Source: JAWKTM01 sp041399085 (GTDB lineage: Bacteria > Planctomycetota > Planctomycetia > Pirellulales > Pirellulaceae). From it: a stretch of 48,197 nt of DNA. Location: contig JAWKTM010000059.1 of NCBI GenBank assembly GCA_041399085.1, positions 1-48,197 on the forward strand. The letters run 5' to 3'. The notes beneath the pieces were generated by a model. That model was not told the DNA's origin and did not search any database. It saw only the letters and a list, made by a program, of their open reading frames with translations. Positions 8,382 to 15,617 of this stretch are shown here, one piece after another. The translations under genes and the position numbers were made by a program. How positions within the stretch are numbered: the first letter of the stretch is position 1; every line of letters begins with the position of its first letter.

Positions 8382-8654
8382 ACGCAAGCGCACGGCCAAA
8401 CCGTGCAAGGGAACGACTGAACGGTGCCATGACACGTCAGAACGGTCCAATGGCACGTCAGAACGGTCCAATGGCACGTCAGAACGGTCCAATGACACGT
8501 CAGAACGGTCCAATGACACGTCAGAACGGTGCAATGACACGTCAAAACGGTCTAAGGGCACGGCAGAATGGTGCAAGGTCGCGTAAAAACGGAGTAATGG
8601 CACGTCGAAATGGTGCAAGGGCACACGAGAACCGTGAAACGCGACACTTCGACG
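8382..8654. repeat. 21-bp minisatellite, 13 units
   Basis: Thirteen tandem units of exactly 21 bp run from 8382 to 8654. The middle six are nearly identical (core CACGTCAGAACGGT followed by CCAATG) and the outer ones are progressively more diverged. Because 21 is divisible by 3, several frames stay open and give spurious heptapeptide repeats such as MTRQNGP and DVSLDRS. No start site or ribosome binding site supports translation. It fills the gap between efp and the 3' end of the TIGR03545 gene. The gradient of divergence from centre to edge is typical of an array growing from within. Confidence 0.9.
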
Positions 8655-8716
8655 CGACCAGCGACGAATTTGGCGGCACGGAAGCTGTCAGGCGGTCAAC
8701 TCCGCTGCCGCCCGTC

Positions 8717-10672
8717 TTATCGCATCCACTTCGGCAGCGAGTTCTCGCCGCCGAACAGACCTTGGCCGAGTTCTTTCGCCGGCGGCAACTGTGGCACTTG
8801 CATTGGGGGCACTTGCATTTGCGGAACTTGAATCTTGGGGACGTTCATGTTCGGAATCCGCATCTGCGGCAAGTTCATCTGGCCTAAGTCCACATTCGGC
8901 AGATTCAAATTCTCCAGACCCGGAATGCCAGCCAATTGCGAGAGGCGGTCGAAGCCCACTTTGCGCATCAGCTCGTCGCGCTGAGCCACCAGGCGTTGCT
9001 CGGCGTCGTCGATCTTGGCTTGCAGCCGCTGACGTTGGGATTCGATGATCGCGTCCAGCTTGGCGGTTTCCTCGGCCAGCTTCTTGTCGGCCATCGCCAG
9101 CAGTTGGTCGCGGCGTTCGATCAACTCCTGTTGAGCCGCCGCGTTCAAACCGCTGGCCAATTCGGGGCCCAAGTTCGATTCCAGACGGACTCGCGGTCGA
9201 CGCAGCTCGCCGCTCAAATGCACTTGCACGTGCAGATGATCCACGTCGCTGACCGCACGGGTCAACAGCCGATTCACATGCTCGCCGCCGAACCGATCGC
9301 CGACTTGCGGCTCCAGCGACAACCGATCCTGTTTCCAAACCACGCGTCCGTTCATTTGCTCGTCGCGCAGATCCAATTGCATCCAAAGCTGGCCCGACCC
9401 GCGCGGGACGCCGAGCGCCACCTTCTCCGTTTGGCCGAAGTGACGGGCCGGCGCATTGATGTTCGGACAGTTGACCAGCAGTCGTTCGATCGGTTTGTCG
9501 GACGTGTAATCGGCCAGCAACCACACGTCGGCTTCGATTTCGCCCTCGGTGCGAAAGTGCGCGATCGCCGGACGACCGTGCCGGCGCGGTTGATGCGTCA
9601 GCCCTTGTGCCTGGCCGGTGAACAGCAGCTCGCCGTTTCGCCACGGCATCCGGCCATCGAACGCCACGTGGCGCACCAACATCGACGGCGGCTCGGGCTG
9701 AGCCGCGAAATTGAAGTCCAATCCGCGACCCGATTCGGCGTTCAGCTCCGGTGCCTTGCCGACCGCCGTCGCCACGCTCCGGCCGCGACTGAGCCACTTG
9801 CGCAGATCGTTCAACTGGTCGATCAGCTCGTTGCCCAGCAGATACTCGGTCAGCTCTTGCGGATTCGGCGGACCGGCTTGCAACGCGTCGCGAATCTTCT
9901 GCTCGTCGTGCTCCTTGGCCTCGATGATCGAACGGCGGTCGACCTTCACCTGCGCGACCAGCCGCTCCAGCTCGTTGCGAAACTCGGGCACTTCGCGACG
10001 CAACGCTTCCAGGTCGGCGATCTGCTGCTGATAGAACTCCAGATTGCGAAGCGGATTGGCCTTCAGCTCCTCGACCGCATCGCGAATTCGCCGCACACGC
10101 TGCTCGGCCAACTCGACCCGCTGTTCCATCTGGCCGTATTCCTCGGGCCAGCGGCGAGCCAGTTCCTTGGCGACGGCGATCGAGCGGAACTGGCTTTCCA
10201 AATCGGCGGCCAGCTTCTCGCCCATCGATTCGAACCATTCAGCCCCGTGCTGCTTGAGCGGATCGAGCGCGGCCGAGAAGTCGATGCCGGTCGAATCGTC
10301 TTCCGGTTCTCGCGGAGCGAGTGCGCCCGACGTGGCCCGCGGCGTGTGGAAGGCGATGCCGTTGATCGTGGCTTGATGCACCACATAGCGGCGCTTCATC
10401 AACGCCCGGCCATCCAAGTCCAACGTGGCTCGGTCGAACTCGATCAGGTTCTGCATCGGTTGGCTCGGATCGGCCGCCTGCACGTGGTGCAAAGCGATCG
10501 ACATGCCTCGCAGCGAGGTTTCAACCGCGTCGATCTCGACCTTCGCGCCCAACGCCGCTTCGCCCGTGGCCTGCAATCCGCGCTGCAGCAACGGGTCCAG
10601 TCCGTATCGCAGCAGCAACCAGCCGGCAACCACGAACAACAATCGCGGCAAGACATACGACCAGCGAAGCAT
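8717..10672 (-). CDS. TIGR03545-type membrane-anchored AsmA-like protein
   Basis: A 651-residue protein with one N-terminal membrane helix (residues about 8-25, RLLFVVAGWLLLRYG). An AsmA/DUF748-like start follows (GAKVEIDAVETSLRG, ALHHVQAADP), then long coiled-coil stretches at about 180-310 (EQRVELAEQRVRRIRDAVEELK) and about 535-590. The last 70 residues form a proline-spaced repeat (LNLPNVDLGQMNLPQM, then VPQMQVPPMQVPQ) like a beta-helix or collagen-like tail. This matches my memory of the uncharacterised TIGR03545 family, which is found next to TIGR03546, the gene upstream here. AsmA-like proteins often work in lipid traffic or envelope assembly, but no function is established. ATG at 10672. 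Confidence 0.78.
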   Translation of the reverse strand: MLRWSYVLPRLLFVVAGWLLLRYGLDPLLQRGLQATGEAALGAKVEIDAVETSLRGMSIALHHVQAADPSQPMQNLIEFDRATLDLDGRALMKRRYVVHQATINGIAFHTPRATSGALAPREPEDDSTGIDFSAALDPLKQHGAEWFESMGEKLAADLESQFRSIAVAKELARRWPEEYGQMEQRVELAEQRVRRIRDAVEELKANPLRNLEFYQQQIADLEALRREVPEFRNELERLVAQVKVDRRSIIEAKEHDEQKIRDALQAGPPNPQELTEYLLGNELIDQLNDLRKWLSRGRSVATAVGKAPELNAESGRGLDFNFAAQPEPPSMLVRHVAFDGRMPWRNGELLFTGQAQGLTHQPRRHGRPAIAHFRTEGEIEADVWLLADYTSDKPIERLLVNCPNINAPARHFGQTEKVALGVPRGSGQLWMQLDLRDEQMNGRVVWKQDRLSLEPQVGDRFGGEHVNRLLTRAVSDVDHLHVQVHLSGELRRPRVRLESNLGPELASGLNAAAQQELIERRDQLLAMADKKLAEETAKLDAIIESQRQRLQAKIDDAEQRLVAQRDELMRKVGFDRLSQLAGIPGLENLNLPNVDLGQMNLPQMRIPNMNVPKIQVPQMQVPPMQVPQLPPAKELGQGLFGGENSLPKWMR

Positions 10673-10732
10673 GGCGGCACTCGGATCCGGTGAAGGGATG
10701 AAACGGCTGTTGGCGACGTAGATGAACGAGGT

Positions 10733-11437
10733 TTAAGCAGCGGCCGAACGATCACGGACGATGGTCGATGTGGGGACGGCGATCGAAGCCGCCGATGTGC
10801 CGGCCGCGTTGGCGATGTCGGGTGATTCGGGATGCTCGACCGAGACTTCGTGAGTCGCCGGTTCTGCGGACGAAGCCAGCGAATCCGAAGTCGTCAGCGG
10901 CTGGTCATTCGCCGCCGGTTCGTCGCCAGACTCCACCGACTGCTCCACAGTTTGCTCGACCGTCTGCTCCGCCGACTCCTCGGCTAACTTCGCCTTCGCC
11001 TGCCGACGCAAATGCCAGCGAGTGAACAGACGCAGGCTGATTTGATATGACGGCGCGGTGAGCGCCAGTCCGGCCACGAAGCTGCCGAGCACGACCGTGT
11101 TGTTGAACGAAGTCCACGGCACTAGCGGAACGTCGTACAGCTTTCGCCAAGTGGTTTGCAACGATGGATGGACGAGCAGCCAATTGCCGATCGGATGCGT
11201 CAAACCATCGGTATAGGCGGCGATCAAGCTGAAAGCCACGGCGGCAATCATCGCCGCCGCCGCGTTCACGCGCGTCCCGAAGATCAACATCGAAACGAAG
11301 ACAGCGATCAAATTGCCTTTGGGAACGATGCCCAACAGCATCCCCAGCGCGACGCCGGCCGCCAATTGACGCGGCGTATCCACCGATTTGGCGGCCGAGC
11401 GAAGATAACGAAACTGTTTAAATAGCCACAGCACCAC
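10733..11437 (-). CDS. TIGR03546/DUF2062-like membrane protein
   Basis: A 234-residue integral membrane protein. After an N-terminal amphipathic part it has helices at about 28-50 (GVALGMLLGIVPKGNLIAVFV), 55-75 and 110-132. The pattern PRQLAAGVALGMLLGIVPKGN is characteristic of the DUF2062/TIGR03546 group. The C-terminal 80 residues are acidic and Ser/Thr/Glu-rich with VEQTVEQ repeats, and probably disordered in the cytoplasm. It lies 60 bp upstream of the TIGR03545 gene in the same direction. The pair is expected to be co-transcribed and to act together at the envelope. Function is unknown. Confidence 0.78.
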   Translation of the reverse strand: MVLWLFKQFRYLRSAAKSVDTPRQLAAGVALGMLLGIVPKGNLIAVFVSMLIFGTRVNAAAAMIAAVAFSLIAAYTDGLTHPIGNWLLVHPSLQTTWRKLYDVPLVPWTSFNNTVVLGSFVAGLALTAPSYQISLRLFTRWHLRRQAKAKLAEESAEQTVEQTVEQSVESGDEPAANDQPLTTSDSLASSAEPATHEVSVEHPESPDIANAAGTSAASIAVPTSTIVRDRSAAA

Positions 11438-11530
11438 GGCGACTGCCTCCGACTGCGAATGTCCGTGTCAGATTGATCGGATATCGCAGCCGGAATATTT
11501 AGGATTATCGGCAAAGTCGCGCAGGGCTTC

Positions 11531-12574
11531 CTATTTTCCGCTCTCGCCGATTTCAGCCAGCCGCGCTTCGGCTTCTTTCTCCGCCTTCGCTAGCACGTCG
11601 GACAGCTTCACTTCCGCGCCGCCCTGGCGCTTGCTCTCGTCGGCCGCTTCCATGAACGCGTACAGCTCCAGCGTCTCGGCCGGATCGATCGGCGTTTCGC
11701 CAGTGCGGAAGTATTTGACGATCTCAACCACCAGCGGCCGGTAGCCGTCGTACTTGCCGACCGGGAACGACTCGCCGTCGGCGTTGGTCGCCGTGCCGCC
11801 GTAGCCCTTGCCCTCGCGATAAGTGCCGCGGCGATCGCCTTTCCAACGGCCGGTCACTTCGATCAACCCGTCACGCTCACCTCGCCGGACCGTTTCGCAC
11901 CCAGTTCCCATTACCGTGAACAGCGACTCGCAACCGTGAATGCCATACCAAAACAGGTCCGGGTGTGTCTTCTCCAAGCTGCACGGGCTGAAGGTCTCGC
12001 AGGCCACAATGCGACCGTGTTCGCCAGCCCGAGCCGCCTGCGTCGCTTGGCCGTATCGCAACGACGACGAGGAAAACGTTGGCGTCCGGTACTTCTCGGC
12101 CGCCGCGAAAATCGCCAACGCGTCGGTCAGCGAAGCGGCGATCGGCTTGTCGATGAACACCCGCTTGCCGGCCTTCAGCACCGGCAGCACCTGCTCCAGA
12201 TGCGGCCGGCCGTCGTTCGTCTCCAGCAGCACCGCGTCCACCTTCGTCAATAACACGTCGATCGACGGCACGATTTCGACGCCCAGCTTTTCGATTTCGG
12301 CCGTGTATCCGGGAATCCGGCTGGCACTCGATTCGATATCGCGGCTGCCATGCGGGTAAGCGGCCACGACACGGCAATGAGCCACATCGGCCGGCGCGTT
12401 GGCGTCGTTCAGAATCTTGGTAAACGCCAAACTGTGCGACGTATCAAGCCCGATCACGCCGACGCGAATCGGCTTCGACGCCGGATCGTCGCCGCGAGCG
12501 AACGTCGCATGCACCAGCACGCCCACGGCGACCAACGTCAACTTCACCCACGACGGCAATCGTAAACAACACAT
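11531..12574 (-). CDS. Secreted Gfo/Idh/MocA-family oxidoreductase
   Basis: A 347-residue NAD(P)-dependent sugar oxidoreductase-like protein. A hydrophobic signal segment (WVKLTLVAVGVLVHATFARG) suggests export, as is common for planctomycete members. The Rossmann fold begins at IRVGVIGLDTSHS, where the usual GxGxxG is changed. The family EKP motif reads DKPIAASLTDA with Asp-Lys-Pro. The HGCESLF segment fits the catalytic His region. ATG at 12574 is preferred over an upstream TTG/ATG at 12607 because GGAG lies about nine bases before it and the signal peptide begins directly. The altered Rossmann glycines mean activity is uncertain. No operon partner is evident. Confidence 0.85.
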   Translation of the reverse strand: MCCLRLPSWVKLTLVAVGVLVHATFARGDDPASKPIRVGVIGLDTSHSLAFTKILNDANAPADVAHCRVVAAYPHGSRDIESSASRIPGYTAEIEKLGVEIVPSIDVLLTKVDAVLLETNDGRPHLEQVLPVLKAGKRVFIDKPIAASLTDALAIFAAAEKYRTPTFSSSSLRYGQATQAARAGEHGRIVACETFSPCSLEKTHPDLFWYGIHGCESLFTVMGTGCETVRRGERDGLIEVTGRWKGDRRGTYREGKGYGGTATNADGESFPVGKYDGYRPLVVEIVKYFRTGETPIDPAETLELYAFMEAADESKRQGGAEVKLSDVLAKAEKEAEARLAEIGESGK

Positions 12575-12729
12575 GGCAGGATTCTCCGGCAGAAAAAGGA
12601 ACAGCAAGATTCGTCCCCAGCGGAGCTACAAGGTACCCGCCGCCGCAGCCAGGTTCAACCAATCGCCAGTCACCGTCACGTGCCTGAGGTCGTAGCGCAG
12701 CAGCCCCCAGCCGCAACGCACGTGCGCGA

Positions 12730-12965
12730 GTCTCCCGACTCGCGCTGTGCGGGTCTCCCGACCGCACATCTCACCGACAAGGTCTCCCGATCCTCCCGCC
12801 GTGTCGCGAGTACGAGCACCGCTGCGCGAGCACGAGCACGAGCACGAAATGCCAATCCGGGAGAACGAGGCTCCTGCCGAGTCGTGCTGGGAGAACGAGG
12901 CTCCCGCCGAGTCGTGCCAGGGAGAACGAGGCTCCTGCCGAGTCGTGCCCGGAAGAACGCGACTC
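12730..12965. repeat. Intergenic palindromes and three 30-bp direct repeats
   Basis: Positions 12730-12800 carry short GGTCTCCCGACC-type palindromes; a related one, AGGTCGGGAGACCT, lies at 25987-26000. At 12859-12888, 12889-12919 and 12920-12949 the sequence GGGAGAACGAGGCTCC plus a GCCGAGTCGTGC tail is repeated three times at a 30/31-bp period, with a fourth partial copy. Each unit contains a small GGCTC/GCCGAG dyad. No coding signal is visible. This is probably interspersed, REP-like sequence. Confidence 0.7.
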
Positions 12966-12986
12966 AAGGCCCAACCCCACCGGCCC

Positions 12987-13614
12987 CCAAACGCTCGCGC
13001 GCAGCCTCCAAACGCTCATTTACATCGTCCAAATCGTGGCGCGCCGCGTCCAAACGCTCATTTACATCGTTCAAACGCCATCTCGCACTCTTCAAACGAC
13101 GTTTGCCGAGCCCAAACGACGACTTACAGTCCCCAAACGCTGCCTGCATCGCCCAAACGCTCGGTTACACGATCCAAACGACATCGCGCAGCCTCCAAAC
13201 GATCTTTGCAGAGCCCAAACGCCGGCGCGCACTCTCCAAACGCCATTTACATTGCCCAAACGCTCGCGCGCAGCCTCCAAACGCTCGGCGACACTGCCAA
13301 AAAGGCAGCTCGCGCGGTCCAAAGACCACCTCCCGCAGTCCAAATCGCAGCGCGCCGCGTCCAAATCGCAGCGCGCAGCCCCCAAACGACAGCGCGCCGC
13401 GGCACGGCAGCTACTGCACCATCTTAGCGTTTGCAGCGCGCAGCCCCCAAACGACAGCGCGCCGCGGCCAAATCGCAGCGCACGGCCCCCAAACGCCGGC
13501 GCGCAGTGCCCAAACGACGGCGCGCAGCCCTCAAACGGCGGCGCGCAGCCTCCAAATAACGGCGCGCAGTCCCCAAATGCTCATTTACAGTGCCCAAATG
13601 GCCGAATCGCAAGT
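12987..13614. repeat. 21-bp minisatellite, about 30 units, conserved core with variable spacer
   Basis: CCAAACG, or a one-base variant such as TCAAACG, CCAAATG or CCAAATCG, recurs every 21 bp from 12987 to 13614. One step is 20 bp (13092 to 13112) and about three units are eroded between 13382 and 13447. The other 13-14 bases of each unit differ strongly between units, though words such as GCGCGCAGC and ATTTACA are re-used. Frames stay open through the array only because the period is a multiple of three. The resulting Ser/Arg/Pro peptides have no plausible start. The array is therefore non-coding repeat DNA. Confidence 0.9.
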
Positions 13615-13812
13615 CCCGATCGGACGTAACCGACTGCAATCATTAGCCTTACATCACAGCAGCTCGCAGCACGCCCCAGCTCGCCCGCCAAGGGCGAATA
13701 TTTGTCCGACTCTCCGACTGCCAAAACGGCAGCCAACGCTCCCCACGCGATCCGCAGTCAACCCCACCGGCCTCCATCGCAGAAACGCTGCCCCCACCGC
13801 AGCACGCATCCC

Positions 13813-14117
13813 CATACGAACCCGACGCGCCATACGAGCCCGACGCGCCAGCGAGTGAGTGAGATCATCCCCATACGAGCCCGACGCGCGCTAGGGTGGT
13901 GAGTGAGATCATCCCCATACGAGCGACGCGCGAGCGTGTGCAAGATCGGGTGTCGAGAATGCCGAGGATTCACTCGCTGGCGCTGACGTGCTCGTATCCG
14001 AAAGCCGAGGAGACTCACTCGCTAGCGCTTCGAGCTTGTACGGGTTTCGGCGGGTTGGCGCTGTCGTCAGGTGGACAACTCGGGCGCGTTCCGCGTGCCA
14101 CTGGCATCTTGCCAGTG
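13813..14117. repeat. Interspersed CATACGAGCCCGACGCGC repeats and CACTGGC palindrome
   Basis: CATACGAGCCCGACGCGC or close copies occur at 13813-13830, 13831-13848, 13872-13889 and, shortened, near 13917-13931. Copies are separated by CAGCGAGTGAGTGAGATCAT-type spacers, and inverted fragments (GCTCGTATCCG) lie near 13990. At 14099-14117 a perfect hairpin CACTGGC-ATCTT-GCCAGTG follows, and a related one (CACTGGC-GAAA-CGCCAG) lies near 14312. These words are familiar to me from intergenic DNA of planctomycetes. No gene is evident in 13615-14416. Confidence 0.65.
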
Positions 14118-14342
14118 CTCTTCTGACGTCACTTGCAGGTCGAATCGCCCCAAACGTTTCCGCAGTGAAGTTGCCGAAAATCGTGTGCTTCGAAGGAACC
14201 GTCGAGACAGAAAAGGCCATACGGGAACAGTAGAATGATGCCACTCGATCAACCTCACCGGATTGCTTCGCAGTAACCTTACCATCACAAACCCCAACGA
14301 ACGGCACAAGAGCACTGGCGAAACGCCAGATGGGATGAAAAG

Positions 14343-14416
14343 CGCTCGTCACTCCGATTAGCCTGGAGTTGGTGTCGAGAGTTTTAATCCCATAACTCAG
14401 GCTGGAGTGACGAGCG
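14343..14416. repeat. Long hairpin abutting the IS110-like start codon
   Basis: CGCTCGTCACTCC at 14343-14355 is perfectly complementary to GGAGTGACGAGCG at 14404-14416. Pairing continues inward imperfectly through AGCCTG...CAGGCT. The right arm ends directly before the ATG at 14417. It could be the structured non-coding end of the IS110-like element or a separate planctomycete palindrome beside which the element landed. Confidence 0.7.
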
Positions 14417-15031
14417 ATGTTCAGTGTAGCAGATTGGAAGTGTCTTCTTGGGTTCGACTATCACGATTGTTTTGTGCAGGTGTGTGTGTTGGACTCGGCG
14501 GGGGAAATGTTGGGGAATCAGCGATTGCCGAACGACGTCTCGCGAATCTGCGAATATGTCGAAGACATTCGAGACGGGCGGGTGATCGCTGGGGCGGCGG
14601 TCGAGACGTGCTGCGGGAAGAGCGTCTGACGGCGCCGATCGAGGTCGGCAATGTGTGGACGAAGGCTTGGCTCGAATAGCTGCGGACGGCTGCGCTGGAG
14701 CAGCCACAGCCGCTGGGTGATGGACCAACACTTAGAAGACCGGTGCGGCAAGCAACTGGCTCGCTACTGTGCCGTGACACCCAAGAACGTTTCGAGCGGT
14801 TGTCGACAGGCTGACGGCGGATTAGTCAAGGCGGGCAGCCTGACCCTGCGCACCATGATCATCGAAGCGGCCCACCGTCTGGCCCGCTATCAACCGAAAT
14901 GGCGGGAGATGAAAGAACGGCTGAAAGCCAAAGGAAAGCCGGGGTCCGTTGCCGCCGCGGTGGCCAACCGTTGGATCCGTAAACTGTTCTGGGAGATACG
15001 AAATGTGGAACACACAGCGATGGCCGCATAA
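14417..15031 (+). pseudogene. IS110-family transposase remnant with internal deletion
   Basis: The first about 70 codons (14417-14629) encode the N-terminal DEDD-type catalytic start of an IS110 recombinase: LLGFDYHDCFVQVCVLDS, with the FDYH acidic residue, and VIAGAAVETCCG. The final about 95 codons (to 15031) encode the conserved C-terminal IS116/IS110/IS902 domain: CAVTPKNVSSG, the serine-containing region, MIIEAAHRLARY and GKPGSVAAAVANRWIRKLFWEI. About 150 central residues are missing and the join is out of frame. A complete IS110 gene is about 1 kb; this is about 0.6 kb. The element is dead. IS110 elements make a bridge RNA from a non-coding end, so flanking sequence may retain one. Confidence 0.85.
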
Positions 15032-15617
15032 TACTTAGGAGAGGACTGCCATGAGAATCGAGGAAGATACCATTAGGCTCTCGGTTGTGAGGTGAGCTCG
15101 TTGTGCCACTGGGGCGGCTCGCCGAGTCGCGCTCGTCGCCAGGTGGGGCAGCCTCACGCCTTTTGAATCCCTACTTGGGCTCAACGCTCGAATAGAAGAA
15201 TGGGAGACCGAAAGTATCGCTAAGTTCTCGCCACAGTCCGGCATCCTTGCCGAAGATCGCGGCATCGTGCCGCGAAGGTCTATCACTTTCCGCTAAAATC
15301 GAAGCACCGAAGGCAGATGGTCGGCGCCATGTCCGACCACCCGCACTTCGACTTTGGCCCCAGCACGGCGCTCGGGTCGCACCTCTGCGTTGCCCTACCC
15401 TCCGCCTGGGCTTTCTCCAAAACAATCCACAAACAACACCAGGCCGATCCCTTGACAAACAAATCTTCTTCATAGAAGTGCCACACCGAGTACGCCTTAC
15501 ACGCCCGATCAAAAACAGTGCCACCCAGCCCTTCAACGTAGAGTTCGGCGAACTTGCCTCTACCGTATGGACACACTTCGCAAAAGGCTCAAGGTTGATC
15601 AAGAGCGTGACGTGTAT
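15032..15617. other. Gene-poor stretch; possible eroded leftward coding fragment
   Basis: No recognisable intact gene. On the minus strand an open stretch at 15283-15576 begins MCPYGRGKFAELYVEG and gives reasonably protein-like residues (VWHFYEEDLFVKG) for about 60 codons before becoming Cys/Arg-rich. It matches no family I know. It may be a fragment of a decayed gene; the rest appears non-coding. Confidence 0.3.

Noticed and set aside
8429..8887. A heptapeptide-repeat protein (MTRQNGP type)
   Set aside because: Open in several frames through the 21-bp array and overlapping the 3' end of a real gene; treated as repeat DNA.
8936..10693. A 585-codon plus-strand frame
   Set aside because: Antisense shadow of the TIGR03545-type gene, whose minus-strand frame has a membrane anchor and coiled coils.
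12987..13614. CRISPR array
   Set aside because: The conserved part is only about 7 bp and the unit 21 bp, far below CRISPR repeat and spacer lengths, and no cas gene is near.
12680..13858. A 392-codon Ser/Arg/Pro-rich frame through array 2
   Set aside because: The frame is open because the repeat period is a multiple of three; there is no ribosome binding site and the other frames are equally open.
13909..14352. A 147-codon minus-strand protein beginning MTSAFHPIWRFAS
   Set aside because: It is built from interspersed repeat sequences that are often mis-annotated as small proteins in planctomycetes.
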